A stretch of DNA of 45,621 nt. It comes from Candidatus Siliceabacter maunaloa (lineage in GTDB: Bacteria; Actinomycetota; Thermoleophilia; Solirubrobacterales; Solirubrobacteraceae). How positions within the stretch are numbered: position 1 is the stretch's first letter; each line of letters opens with the position of its first letter. Below the pieces are notes generated by a model. The model was not told the DNA's origin, made no database searches, and worked only from the letters and a program-made list of their open reading frames with translations. Below are positions 33,607 through 41,351 of this stretch, piece by piece. Made by a program: the position numbers and the translations under genes. Location: the NCBI GenBank assembly GCA_024330185.1, contig JANDLV010000033.1, forward strand, positions 1 to 45,621. Reading direction: 5' to 3'.

Positions 33607-34857
33607 TCAGGCGCGCGGCAGCAGCCCCCGCGCCCGCGCCGACCCGAGCACGCGCTCCAGCGCGATGGCGTAGGCGGCGCGGCGGGCCGTCGTGTCCTGC
33701 TCGTGCGCGCGCTCGAGAACGGCGTCGGTGGCCGTCTCGATGCGCTCGCGCAGGCGGTCGTTGACGGTGGCCTCGTCCCAGCGCTCGTGGCGGCGGTCCT
33801 GGAGCCACTCGAACGCGCTGACCACGACGCCGCCGACGTTGGCCAGGACGTCGGGCAGGACGAGCACGCCGCGCTCGCGCAGGGCCTCGTCGGCATCTGG
33901 GGTGAGCGGGCCGTTGGCGCCCTCGGCGACGATGCGCGCTCGGACGCGCCCCGCGCCATCGCCGTCGAGCATGCCCGCGCGGGCCGCGGGGACGAGGACG
34001 TCGCAGTCCACGCCCAGGAGGTCCTCGGGGTCGAGCTGGTCGGCGCCCTCGAGGCCGTCGAGCGAGCCCTCGTCGGCGAGCTGCCGCGCGAGGGCGTCGA
34101 GGTCCAGGTCGTCGGGCGCGTGAACGGCGCCGTCGGACTTGGCCATGGCCACCACGCGCAGCCCCTGCTGCGCGAAGAGCCGTGCTGCCCACAGCCCCAC
34201 GTTGCCGGTGCCCTGGATGGCCACGCGCCCGCCGTCGGCGAGGTCGATGCCCTCGCGGCGTGCGGCGTGCAGCGTGGAGAGGACGACGCCGCGGCCCGTG
34301 GCCGCCTCGCGCCCGTGGGAGCCGCCCAGCTCCAGCGGCTTGCCGGTGACCACGGCGGGCTCGAAATTCCCGTTGCCCGCCCACGCGTCGGCGATCCAGC
34401 CCATGGTCTGCTCGTCGACGTTCATGTCCGGCGCCATCACGTCGCGGTCGGGACCCAGGGCGCCGTGCAGGACGCGGGTGTAGCTGCGCGCGAGCTCCTC
34501 GCGCTGGGCCTCGTCGAGCTCCTTGGCCGGGCAGGCCACGCCGCCCTTGGCCCCGCCGAAGGGCAGGTCGGCCAGCGCGGTCTTGACCGTCATGAGCTGG
34601 GCGAGCGCGCGCGTCTCCTCCAACGTGACCGAGTCGTCGAGGCGCAGGCCTCCCTTGTAGGGGCCGCGGACGCTGCTGTGCTGCACGCGGTGGCCGGTGA
34701 ACACCCGCACGTCGCCGTCGGCGCCGGTGATGGAGACCTTGACGGTCAGCTCGCGCTCGGAGGCGCGCAGCCACTCGTGCACCCCGGCGGGCAGGCCCAG
34801 CTCCTCGCAGGCGTCGTCGAGGAAGCGGGCGGCGGTGGCGGCGAGGACGTCGGGCAC
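33607..34857 (-). CDS. Glutamate dehydrogenase (Glu/Leu/Phe/Val family)
   Basis: 416 residues. HRVQHSSVRGPYKGGLRL and MTVKTALADLPFGGAKGGV contain the substrate-binding and catalytic lysines; APDMNVDEQTMGWIAD and the GTGNVG dinucleotide loop follow. It interconverts glutamate with 2-oxoglutarate and ammonia. The family signature GSHGREAATGRGV is intact. Coenzyme choice cannot be read safely. GTG 34857 lies six bases after TAGGGG. This is the second enzyme of the superfamily in the window. Confidence 0.95.
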   Translation of the reverse strand: MPDVLAATAARFLDDACEELGLPAGVHEWLRASERELTVKVSITGADGDVRVFTGHRVQHSSVRGPYKGGLRLDDSVTLEETRALAQLMTVKTALADLPFGGAKGGVACPAKELDEAQREELARSYTRVLHGALGPDRDVMAPDMNVDEQTMGWIADAWAGNGNFEPAVVTGKPLELGGSHGREAATGRGVVLSTLHAARREGIDLADGGRVAIQGTGNVGLWAARLFAQQGLRVVAMAKSDGAVHAPDDLDLDALARQLADEGSLDGLEGADQLDPEDLLGVDCDVLVPAARAGMLDGDGAGRVRARIVAEGANGPLTPDADEALRERGVLVLPDVLANVGGVVVSAFEWLQDRRHERWDEATVNDRLRERIETATDAVLERAHEQDTTARRAAYAIALERVLGSARARGLLPRA

Positions 34858-34889
34858 GCGGGACCCCTACCCGCCGGGGGTGCCGACGA

Positions 34890-35402
34890 CTACGCGTGGG
34901 GATGCGCCAGCTCGTAGAAGCGCTGCTCGCGCCCGTAGGCCAGGCGGCTCCCGGCCGCGGCGAAGCCCAGCCGGCCCAGCACGGCCTGCGAGCGGTGGTT
35001 CTCGTGGCGCGTGACGGCGACGACGCGGTCCAGCCCGATCGGCCCGAAGGCCTCGGCCAGCGTGGCGCGGGCCGCCTCGGTGGCGTAGCCCCGGCCCCAC
35101 CACGCGCGGCCGAAGGTGTAGCCCAGCTCGATCTCGGGGCCGCGGCCCTCGAGGCTGAAGAGCCCGCACTCACCGGCCAGCAGGCCGGTCTCGCGGTCGA
35201 CGACCGCCCAGAAGGAGAAGCCGTGGCGGTCCTGGTGGTCGGCCAGGCGCTGCAGCTCACGGCCGACCCCCGCGTGGTCGAGCGGGCCGTCCAGCAGGGC
35301 CATGACCTCGGGGTCACCCCATAGGGTCTCGCGCATCTCGTCTGCGTCGTCGGGCACGAAGGGCCGCAGGGCGAGGCGCTCGGTGACCAACGGCAGCGGC
35401 AC
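34890..35402 (-). CDS. GNAT-family N-acetyltransferase (RimJ/RimL-like)
   Basis: 170 residues. LVTERLALRPFVPDDADEM is the typical RimJ/RimL opening. The acetyl-CoA-binding motif region is IELGYTFGRAWWGRGYATEA, followed by RVVAVTRHENHRSQAVLGRLGF. GTG 35402 stands eight bases after GATACT. It is divergent from the nitrilase gene. Substrate unknown; an N-terminal amino group of a protein or small molecule is usual. Confidence 0.92.
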   Translation of the reverse strand: MPLPLVTERLALRPFVPDDADEMRETLWGDPEVMALLDGPLDHAGVGRELQRLADHQDRHGFSFWAVVDRETGLLAGECGLFSLEGRGPEIELGYTFGRAWWGRGYATEAARATLAEAFGPIGLDRVVAVTRHENHRSQAVLGRLGFAAAGSRLAYGREQRFYELAHPHA

Positions 35403-35489
35403 GGGCGGGCAGTATCGCGCCGCACCGCCCGGCGTGCCCTGCGAGCCCGGGGCGGGAGCGGCACCGTGGTCTATCGTTGACGGCTGTAC

Positions 35490-35505
35490 GACTGACTGGT
35501 CAGTC
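35490..35505. promoter_or_regulatory. TetR-type palindromic operator
   Basis: GACTGACTGGTCAGTC is an inverted repeat with perfect 7-bp arms and a two-base centre, ending five bases before the nitrilase-type start. Its form matches sites bound by many TetR-family repressors, and a TetR gene is the second gene of this operon, so autoregulation is likely. Confidence 0.75.
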
Positions 35506-35510
35506 AACCC

Positions 35511-36338
35511 ATGCGCGCAGCGGCCGTCCAGCTCACCTCCACCGCAGACACCGCCCGCAACCTCGAGACGGCCGATCGCCTCGTGCGCGCGGCGGCCCGC
35601 GACGGCGCGTCGCTGGTCGTGCTGCCCGAGAAGTGGAGCGTGCTGGGCCCGCTGGAGGTGCTGCGGGCCGGCGCGCAGCGCCTCGACGGCCCGGCGCTCA
35701 CCTGGGCCCGCGACGTCGCCGGCGAGCTGGGCATCGACCTGGTGGCCGGCTCGATCTCCGAGCGCGTCGAGGGCCGCGAGATGCTGGCCAACACGTGCGT
35801 CCACGTCGGGCCCGACGGGCGCGACCGCGCCGTCTACCGCAAGGCGCACATGTTCGACGTGGAGGTCGACGGCACCGTCTTCCGCGAGTCGGCGGGGGAG
35901 GAGCCCGGCGACGAGCTGGTCGTGAGCACCGCCGCCGGCGGCGTCGAGGTGGGCCTGAGCGTGTGCTACGACCTGCGCTTTCCCGAGCTCTACCGCGCGC
36001 TGGCCGTCGCGGGCGCCCGGGTGCTCACGGTGCCCTCGGCGTTCACCTACGCGACCACCCGCGACCACTGGGAGGTGCTCCTGCGCGCACGCGCCATCGA
36101 GGACCAGTGCTTCGTGGTGGCGGCCAACCAGATCGGGGAGCACGCCCCGGGGCTGCGCACGGGCGGGCGCTCGATGATCGTCGACCCGTGGGGGGTGGTG
36201 CTGGCGGTGGCACCCGACACGGAGACCCACATCGTGGCCGACCTGGATCTGCACGCCCAACAGCGCATCCGCACTCAGCTTCCCTCGCTGACCCACCGGC
36301 GCCCCGAGGCCTACGCCAACGTGGTCGCGCCCGGCTGA
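35511..36338 (+). CDS. Carbon-nitrogen hydrolase (nitrilase/omega-amidase family)
   Basis: 275 residues with the catalytic triad Glu (VVLPEKWSV), Lys ([11 protein letters not shown]) and Cys ([14 protein letters not shown]). [23 protein letters not shown] is the C-terminal conserved block (in part). RKAHMFDV is closest to the NIT2/omega-amidase branch, which hydrolyses 2-oxo acid amides such as deaminated glutathione. It is coupled to a TetR gene by TGATG and preceded by a TetR-like operator. Confidence 0.93.
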   Translation: MRAAAVQLTSTADTARNLETADRLVRAAARDGASLVVLPEKWSVLGPLEVLRAGAQRLDGPALTWARDVAGELGIDLVAGSISERVEGREMLANTCVHVGPDGRDRAVYRKAHMFDVEVDGTVFRESAGEEPGDELVVSTAAGGVEVGLSVCYDLRFPELYRALAVAGARVLTVPSAFTYATTRDHWEVLLRARAIEDQCFVVAANQIGEHAPGLRTGGRSMIVDPWGVVLAVAPDTETHIVADLDLHAQQRIRTQLPSLTHRRPEAYANVVAPG

Positions 36339-36970
36339 TGGCCACGGCCCGCGCCACCGCCGCCGACCGTCGCCGGCAGATCCTCGACGCCGCGGTGGCC
36401 GTGTTCGCCCGCCAGGGCTTTCACGCCTGCCGGGTCTCGGACATCGCCGACGAGGCCCGCGTGGCCTACGGGCTCGTCTACCACTACTTCTCCTCCAAGG
36501 ACGAGATCCTCGACACCCTGTTCCTGGAGCGCTGGGAGCTGCTGCTGACGGCCATCCGCGAGACCGACGCCACCGACCTCCCGGCCCGCGAGAAGCTGGC
36601 GGCGATCGCCTCCTTCATCGCCGACTCCTACCGCCACGACCCCGACCTGATGAAGGTCATTATCGTGGAGGTCACGCGCGCGGCCAACTCCTTCGGGCGC
36701 ACCCACCTGGCCAAGATCGACGAGGCCTACGGGCTGATCGCCGACATCGTGGTCGTCGCCCAGGAGCGCGGGGAGTTCACCACGGCCGTGACGCCGCAGT
36801 TCGCCGCGCTGGTCTTCTACGGGGCGATCGAGCAGATGCTCACGGGGTGGATCTTCGGTCTGCTGCCCCAGGGCGACGAGGACGTCGAGGCGGCCAAGCG
36901 GTACGTGGTGGAGACCATCTGCGGGGGATTGCAGCGCACGGGCGGCGAGGGCGCCGTCGGAGGAATGTGA
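36338..36970 (+). CDS. TetR-family transcriptional regulator
   Basis: 210 residues. The HTH is RRRQILDAAVAVFARQGFHA, then RVSDIADEARVAYGLVYHYF. The C-terminal ligand domain (IASFIADSYRHDPDLMKVII, YGAIEQMLTGWIFGL) resembles FadR/YsiA-type regulators that sense acyl-CoA. ATG overlaps the nitrilase stop by one base. The palindrome before the operon is its probable site. Confidence 0.93.
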   Translation: MATARATAADRRRQILDAAVAVFARQGFHACRVSDIADEARVAYGLVYHYFSSKDEILDTLFLERWELLLTAIRETDATDLPAREKLAAIASFIADSYRHDPDLMKVIIVEVTRAANSFGRTHLAKIDEAYGLIADIVVVAQERGEFTTAVTPQFAALVFYGAIEQMLTGWIFGLLPQGDEDVEAAKRYVVETICGGLQRTGGEGAVGGM

Positions 36971-36985
36971 TTGCATGACCGGCGC

Positions 36986-37123
36986 ATGAACGACAGTGAT
37001 CTCGTCAAGCGCCTGGCATGGTCCGGCCTGCTGGCCGGCATCGGCGCGCTGGCCAGCTTGGCCACCACTCGCCTGGCCGCGATCGCCTTCCGCCGGATCT
37101 TCGCCGAGGATCCGCCCGAGTGA
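36986..37123 (+). CDS. 45-residue membrane protein
   Basis: One hydrophobic segment (WSGLLAGIGALASLATTRLA) between charged ends, ending FRRIFAEDPPE. It resembles the C-terminal half of DUF4235 proteins, though weakly. It starts a run of four overlapping genes; its TGA shares GTGA with the next start. Too short for confident family assignment, but its position and overlaps support it as real. Confidence 0.7.
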   Translation: MNDSDLVKRLAWSGLLAGIGALASLATTRLAAIAFRRIFAEDPPE

Positions 37124-37446
37124 GCACCGAGCCCGACCGCGACGACCGTTCATCCGAGGCACAGTCGACGGGCGGGTCGGACTCTCTCGAGGACCCCGCG
37201 GCGGTCGATCCGCCGGTCGCAGGCCCGAGCGCCGCTGATCCGATGGCGGCCGGAGTGTCGGCGCCCGAGCCGACGCCGGTCATCCCCGTCTCCGAGAGCT
37301 CGTTCCGCCAGCCGCCGGGGACCGCGCTGCCCGCCGGCCAACCGGCGGACGCCGGCTCCATCGCGTCGAGGCCCGAGGTCCTCGCCGGCGCCGCCTTCGC
37401 GGGCGGCCTGGCCGTCGCGATGCTCATCCGAAGGGCGCTGAACTGA
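37120..37446 (+). CDS. Disordered membrane-tethered hypothetical protein
   Basis: 108 residues. The first about 85 are Ser/Pro/Asp/Ala-rich and look unstructured (SSEAQSTGGSDSLEDPAAV). The end is a single membrane segment followed by basic residues (VLAGAAFAGGLAVAMLIRRAL). The GTG start overlaps the preceding stop and the stop overlaps the following ATG (TGATG). The same LAGAAFAGGL core appears in actinobacterial envelope-stress operons as I recall. Confidence 0.72.
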   Translation: MSTEPDRDDRSSEAQSTGGSDSLEDPAAVDPPVAGPSAADPMAAGVSAPEPTPVIPVSESSFRQPPGTALPAGQPADAGSIASRPEVLAGAAFAGGLAVAMLIRRALN

Positions 37447-37874
37447 TGGCCATCGAGCCCGCACAGCCGCCGCGTGACCCTGAGCGTGACCCCGGCATGG
37501 GCGAGGCCGTGCAGGACGTCGCCGACAAGGTCACCCTGCTCGTCCGCGAAGAGATCGAGCTGGCCAAGGCCGAGGTGACCGAGAAGGTGACGAGCCTGGT
37601 GAAGGGCATCGTCATCGGGCTGGCCGCGGCTGTCTTCGCCTTCTTCGGCCTCTTCGTGCTGCTGGAGGGCTTCGCCTGGTTCGCCTTCTGGGTCATCCCG
37701 GTGCCTCGCAGCCAGATCTTCTGGGGCTTCTTCCTGGTCGCGGGCCTGCTCTTCCTTCTCGGCGGGCTGGCCGGCTACCTCGCCGCCCGGGCGGTCAAGG
37801 CGGGCTCCCCGCCCAAGCCCGACATGGCCATCGAGGAGGCCAGGCGCATCCGCGAGACGGTGAGGGGCGACTGA
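37446..37874 (+). CDS. Phage-holin-like (DUF1469 type) membrane protein
   Basis: 142 residues. An amphipathic N-terminal helix (VTLLVREEIELAKAEVTEK) leads to two membrane segments (VIGLAAAVFAFFGLFVLLEG and FFLVAGLLFLLGGLAGYLA). This is the pattern of the putative actinobacteriophage holin/phage_holin_3_6 family, which in chromosomes probably acts in the envelope, not in lysis. It lies in the middle of the four-gene operon. Confidence 0.88.
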   Translation: MAIEPAQPPRDPERDPGMGEAVQDVADKVTLLVREEIELAKAEVTEKVTSLVKGIVIGLAAAVFAFFGLFVLLEGFAWFAFWVIPVPRSQIFWGFFLVAGLLFLLGGLAGYLAARAVKAGSPPKPDMAIEEARRIRETVRGD

Positions 37875-38104
37875 TGTCCACCACCCCCGCCCGCACCCCC
37901 GAGGAGATCCGGGCCTCGATCGAGGCCAACCGGGTCGAGCTGGGCCAGTCCATCGTGCGCCTGCGCGGCGAGGTGGCCGAGCTGACCGACTGGCGCGGCC
38001 ATATCGCCCGCCATCGCACCAAGGTGCTGATCGGCGCCGCCGTCGCAGGCTTCGTGCTCGGCGGCGGCCTGGCCGCCATCGGCGGCGCCTTCCGCCGACG
38101 CTAG
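37874..38104 (+). CDS. DUF3618 family protein
   Basis: 76 residues. RTPEEIRASIEANRVELGQS is the DUF3618 signature helix, followed by one C-terminal membrane segment (VLIGAAVAGFVLGGGLAAIG) and a basic end. DUF3618 genes usually follow holin-like genes, as here, with a TGATG overlap. Confidence 0.9.
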   Translation: MSTTPARTPEEIRASIEANRVELGQSIVRLRGEVAELTDWRGHIARHRTKVLIGAAVAGFVLGGGLAAIGGAFRRR

Positions 38105-38107
38105 GCT

Positions 38108-38120
38108 GGGGCGCCGCCCC
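38108..38120 (+). terminator. Short GC hairpin after the envelope operon
   Basis: GGGGC, three bases, GCCCC directly after the DUF3618 stop. No T-run; a weak terminator at best. Confidence 0.3.
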
Positions 38121-38155
38121 GGCTCGCGGACCCGCGAACCGTCCGCAGCCGCGCG

Positions 38156-38161
38156 TAGCGT
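38156..38161 (+). promoter_or_regulatory. Leaderless -10 element TAGCGT
   Basis: TAGCGT, eight bases, then ATG 38170 of the AI-2E-type gene. Confidence 0.5.
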
Positions 38162-38169
38162 TGCTTCCC

Positions 38170-39258
38170 ATGACGGTGTGGGAGCAGCTCAGCACGCGCC
38201 AGTTGGTGCGCATCCTCTCCGTCCTGCTGGCCTTCCTGGTCGGGCTGTACCTGCTCTACAGGGTCCGCGACGTGCTGTTGCTGGTGGGGATCGCGGTCTT
38301 CCTGTCGGTCGCCTTCGGCCCCGCGGTCGACGTGCTGGCCCGCGGGCGCGTGCCCCGCGCGGCGGCCATCCTCTTGGTCTACACCGCGCTGGTCGCGGTG
38401 ATCGTCGGCGTCGGGCTGCTCGTCGTCCCTCCGGTCGTCGAACAGCTCGACCAGCTCGCGGGCGACCTCCCGGGCTTTCTCAACGAACTGCGGGACAACG
38501 CGACCTTCCGCGAGTTCGACGCGCGCTACGGCATCGTCCAGACCCTGCAGGAGCAGGCCTCGTCGCTGCCCTCGCGCCTGGGTGATGCCGCCGGGACGCT
38601 GCAGTCGGTGACCGTCGGGGCCTTCAACGCGGTCTTCGAGCTGGTCACCGTGCTCACCATCGCGTTCTTCCTCCTGCTGGATCGCGAGCGCATCGTCGCC
38701 CTGAGCCTCGGGCTGGCGGGGGAGCGCCGGGCGCCGGAGCTGGGCCGGGTCGGCGGACGGATCTACCGCTCGACGGCCGGCTACGTGGCGGGGGCGCTGA
38801 CCATCGCGGCCATCAACGGCCTGGTGACGTTCGTGACGCTGACCATCCTGGGGGTCCCCTTCGCCGTGCCCCTGTCGGTGCTCATGTTCTTCTTCGGGCT
38901 GATCCCGCTGGTCGGCGCGACCATCGGTGGGGCAATCATCCTGCTGGTCACGCTGTTCACGGTCTCCCTGACGAGCACGATCATCTACCTCGTCGTGCTG
39001 CTGGTCTACCAGCAGGTGGAGAACAGCGTGCTGCAGCCCTTCGTCTACAAGCGCACCGTCGATGTGCCGCCGCTGGTGGTCATCGTGGCCATCCTGGTCG
39101 GCACCGCTCTGCTGGGCGTTCTGGGCGCGCTGGTGGCCATTCCGGTCGCCGCGGGGGTGCAGATCCTGCTGCGCGAGTACGGGCCCGAGCCGCTGCGGCT
39201 CAGGCCTCCGCCGCCGCCCGCCCCAGCAGACGAGCCGGAACCCCTCCCACACCAATGA
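38170..39258 (+). CDS. AI-2E family transporter (TqsA/PerM-like permease)
   Basis: 362 residues with about eight membrane segments: early ones LVRILSVLLAFLVGLYLLY and VLLLVGIAVFLSVAFGPAV, and the family blocks VPLSVLMFFFGLIPLVGATIG and YQQVENSVLQPFVYKRTVD near the end. Despite the name, most members have other or unknown roles, including antiporter activity. The Pro-rich tail (RPPPPPAPADEPEPLPHQ) overlaps the 3' end of the convergent DegV gene by 59 bases. Confidence 0.92.
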   Translation: MTVWEQLSTRQLVRILSVLLAFLVGLYLLYRVRDVLLLVGIAVFLSVAFGPAVDVLARGRVPRAAAILLVYTALVAVIVGVGLLVVPPVVEQLDQLAGDLPGFLNELRDNATFREFDARYGIVQTLQEQASSLPSRLGDAAGTLQSVTVGAFNAVFELVTVLTIAFFLLLDRERIVALSLGLAGERRAPELGRVGGRIYRSTAGYVAGALTIAAINGLVTFVTLTILGVPFAVPLSVLMFFFGLIPLVGATIGGAIILLVTLFTVSLTSTIIYLVVLLVYQQVENSVLQPFVYKRTVDVPPLVVIVAILVGTALLGVLGALVAIPVAAGVQILLREYGPEPLRLRPPPPPAPADEPEPLPHQ

Positions 39259-40075
39259 GCCCGGGCCCGGTGTGGGCACCGATCACGGGCCCCACCTCGG
39301 AGATGAACAGGGGCTCGCTGCCCATGAGCTCGCTGGCCCGGTCGGCCAGGCGACGAGCCTCGTCGGGCGCCTGGATGTGCTGTACGCACCACCCATCGCG
39401 TCCGTCGACGTGCAGCGTGGCGGCGTAGTCGACCATCCGCTCGAAGGCCCGCCCGGCGGTGCGCACGCGCTCGACCGGGGTGATCTCCGACTGCACCGAG
39501 AGGATGGGCTTGACCTTCAGCGCGCCGCCGAGCCAGGCCTGCGCGCGCCCCACGCGCCCGCCGCGCTGGAGGAACTCGAACGTGTCGATGCAGAACCACA
39601 TGGCCAGGTGCTCGCGCGCCTCCCTCGCGCGGGCGAGGACGTCGTCGAGGCCGTCGTCCCGGGCCGCCGCGTGCGCAGCGGCCATGGCCACCATCCCGAA
39701 GCCCCCGCAGGCCGTCGCGGAGTCGAGGACCTCGACCTGCCCGCGGCCGCGCTCGCCGAGCTGCCGGGCGGCCTGACGGGCCGAGTCGGTGGTGCCCGAC
39801 ATGGCCTGTGAGAGGTGGATCGAGAGCACCTCGTGGCCCGCGTCGACCAGCGGCTCGTAGACCGCCAGGAAGTCGCCCACCGAGGGCTGGGAGGTAGTTG
39901 GGAGGTCGTCGCTGCCGCGCAGGCGGTCGTAGAAGGCGTCGAGGTCCGCGATCTCGCTCTCGCGCTGCAGCTCGTCGCCCCAGCGCACGTAGAGGCTGAC
40001 CTCGTGCAGGCCGAGCCGGTCGACGATCTCGCGGGGCAGGTAGTGCGTCGTGTCGGTGACCACCGCAACCGCCAT
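39200..40075 (-). CDS. DegV family fatty-acid-binding protein
   Basis: 291 residues. VAVVTDTTHYLPREIVD is the DegV opening; TTSQPSVGDFLAVYE, SIHLSQAMSGTTDSA and GGRVGRAQAWLGGALKVKPIL are the other family blocks, the last two lining the lipid pocket. GPVIGAHTGPGLIGVG closes the second domain. Members act as FakB-type subunits presenting fatty acids to a kinase; no FakA is in the window. ATG 40075 follows TAGTGT by eight bases. Confidence 0.93.
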   Translation of the reverse strand: MAVAVVTDTTHYLPREIVDRLGLHEVSLYVRWGDELQRESEIADLDAFYDRLRGSDDLPTTSQPSVGDFLAVYEPLVDAGHEVLSIHLSQAMSGTTDSARQAARQLGERGRGQVEVLDSATACGGFGMVAMAAAHAAARDDGLDDVLARAREAREHLAMWFCIDTFEFLQRGGRVGRAQAWLGGALKVKPILSVQSEITPVERVRTAGRAFERMVDYAATLHVDGRDGWCVQHIQAPDEARRLADRASELMGSEPLFISEVGPVIGAHTGPGLIGVGGVPARLLGRAAAEA

Positions 40076-40083
40076 CGCGTCGC

Positions 40084-40089
40084 ACACTA
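40084..40089 (-). promoter_or_regulatory. Leaderless -10 element TAGTGT of degV
   Basis: On the minus strand TAGTGT, eight bases, then ATG 40075. Confidence 0.5.
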
Positions 40090-40148
40090 CCTGTGGGCTG
40101 TCCCCGGCGATCGTCGCCGGCCACACCACGACCCGCCACACTGTGCCG

Positions 40149-40400
40149 ATGGCGACCCTCTACCGGTGCTGGAGGCCCACGAACTGGCTGTGCGCCTGTG
40201 GACGTGTGGCGCGCGAGCTGCGCCGCTCACAGGTCGAGGTCGAGGCGCGTGATCGCCTCGGCGACGTCAGAGGCGATTCTCGGGCTGCAGAGTGGGGGCG
40301 GCGGAGGCCGCTGCGTCGGGCGCCTGCTCGGGGGCGTCCTGCGGCGCCTCGATCCCGAGGGTCTGGGCCAGCTCGCCGCTCTCGTACATCTCGACGATGA
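40149..40400 (+). pseudogene. Truncated glutathione-S-transferase N-terminal-like fragment
   Basis: The first 27 residues (MATLYRCWRPTNWLCACGRV, then ARELRRS) resemble the opening of a small thioredoxin-fold GST-N/glutaredoxin-like protein with a CxCG active-site region, and CACACT lies six bases before the ATG. After residue 27 the frame becomes Arg/Pro-rich and runs antisense through the glutaredoxin gene to 40400, so the rest of the domain seems lost. Chance similarity is possible. Confidence 0.35.
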
Positions 40401-40662
40401 TGTCGCAGCCGCCGACCAGCTCGCCCTTGACGAACAGCTGGGGGATGGTCGGCCAGCCCGACAGGCCCGACAGCTCCTGGCGGATGCGCGGGTCGGGCAT
40501 GATGTCCACTGCGGCGAACGGGGTCTGCATCTCCTGCAGGGCGGCCACGGTGCGCGCGGAGAAACCGCACATGGGCTGCTGCGGCGTGCCCTTCATGAAG
40601 ACGACGACATCGTTGTCGCGGATGGCCTCCTGGATGGCTTCACGGATCTGCGTATCGCTCAT
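40267..40662 (-). CDS. grxD: Monothiol glutaredoxin, Grx4 type
   Basis: 131 residues. The active site is PMCGFSARTVAAL, with the CGFS motif that binds a [2Fe-2S] cluster with glutathione or an analogue. SGWPTIPQLFVKGELVGGCD is the substrate-binding block. The C-terminal 30 residues (EAPQDAPEQAPDAAASAAP) are a disordered extension. Translation is coupled to bolA by ATGA with GGAGG before the ATG. CGFS glutaredoxin and BolA form a known Fe-S trafficking complex. A different frame after the stop reads VAEAITRLDLDL, a possible lost extension. Confidence 0.93.
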   Translation of the reverse strand: MSDTQIREAIQEAIRDNDVVVFMKGTPQQPMCGFSARTVAALQEMQTPFAAVDIMPDPRIRQELSGLSGWPTIPQLFVKGELVGGCDIIVEMYESGELAQTLGIEAPQDAPEQAPDAAASAAPTLQPENRL

Positions 40663-40880
40663 GGGACCTCCGTCCTGAGTTGCAGTGCGTGGATATCCCC
40701 GCCGAGTTGGCCGTCGAACACGTCGTAGACCATCCGGTGCTGCTGGACGCGGCTCTTGGCCACGAACTCGGGGGAGACGACGCGCGCGCTGAAGTGCACG
40801 TTGTCTGCGCTCTCCACGTCCGCGCTCGCGTTCGGGATGGCGGCCTCGATTCGCCGCTTCAGCTCCTGCGGGGTGGGCAT
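40659..40880 (-). CDS. bolA: BolA family protein
   Basis: 73 residues. LKRRIEAAIPNASADVESAD, then HFSARVVSPEFVAKSRVQQHR holding the RVxxHR region and MVYDVFDGQLGGDIHAL are the BolA blocks. BolA binds monothiol glutaredoxin through a bridging Fe-S cluster. It is the first gene of the pair; ATG 40880 is seven bases after TACCCT. Confidence 0.93.
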   Translation of the reverse strand: MPTPQELKRRIEAAIPNASADVESADNVHFSARVVSPEFVAKSRVQQHRMVYDVFDGQLGGDIHALQLRTEVP

Positions 40881-40887
40881 GCCCCAC

Positions 40888-40893
40888 AGGGTA
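40888..40893 (-). promoter_or_regulatory. Leaderless -10 element TACCCT of bolA
   Basis: On the minus strand TACCCT, seven bases, then ATG 40880. Confidence 0.55.
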
Positions 40894-40971
40894 GACGCCT
40901 CGGGAGAATGCCTGGGGCCCGGCTCACCGGTGAGGGGGTCGGCTCGCCACCCCAGGAGGCTGCCGACTCGC

Positions 40972-40977
40972 TACACT
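40972..40977 (+). promoter_or_regulatory. -10 element TACACT of the A-type carrier gene
   Basis: TACACT, nine bases, then ATG 40987. Confidence 0.5.
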
Positions 40978-40986
40978 TTCTGAAGC

Positions 40987-41340
40987 ATGATCACCATCAC
41001 TGACAAGGGTGCGGAGAAGATCCGCGAGTTCCTCGCCTCCCAGGGGACCGACAACTCCGACGCCGGCCTGCGTGTCGGCGTACGGGGCGGCGGCTGCTCT
41101 GGCTTCCAGTATGCGCTGGCCTTCGACCAGAAGCGCGACGGCGACGAGATCTTCGACTACGAGGGCCTGAAGGTTCTGGTCGACGGCCCCTCGCTGCCCT
41201 ACATCAAGGGCTCGATCATCGACTACGTCGATTCCTTGACGGGCGCTGGCTTCAAGGTCGAGAACCCCAACGTCGTCGCGGCCTGTGGCTGCGGCTCGTC
41301 ATTCCGGGTCGCCGACGAGGAAGAGGTCTCCGCGGTCTGA
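40987..41340 (+). CDS. A-type iron-sulfur carrier (IscA/ErpA/HesB family)
   Basis: 117 residues with the three cluster-ligand cysteines: GGGCSGFQYALAF and ACGCGSSF. LKVLVDGPSLPYIKGSIIDY is the family's central block. It delivers Fe-S clusters to apoproteins. It is divergent from bolA-glutaredoxin (106 bases), so three Fe-S trafficking genes sit together. IscA versus ErpA cannot be separated here. Confidence 0.94.
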   Translation: MITITDKGAEKIREFLASQGTDNSDAGLRVGVRGGGCSGFQYALAFDQKRDGDEIFDYEGLKVLVDGPSLPYIKGSIIDYVDSLTGAGFKVENPNVVAACGCGSSFRVADEEEVSAV

Positions 41341-41351
41341 CGCCGCGGGGC

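Noticed and set aside
37446-37874. Prophage lysis gene
   Set aside because: The holin-like protein sits in a conserved four-gene envelope operon with DUF3618 and there are no phage genes around it.
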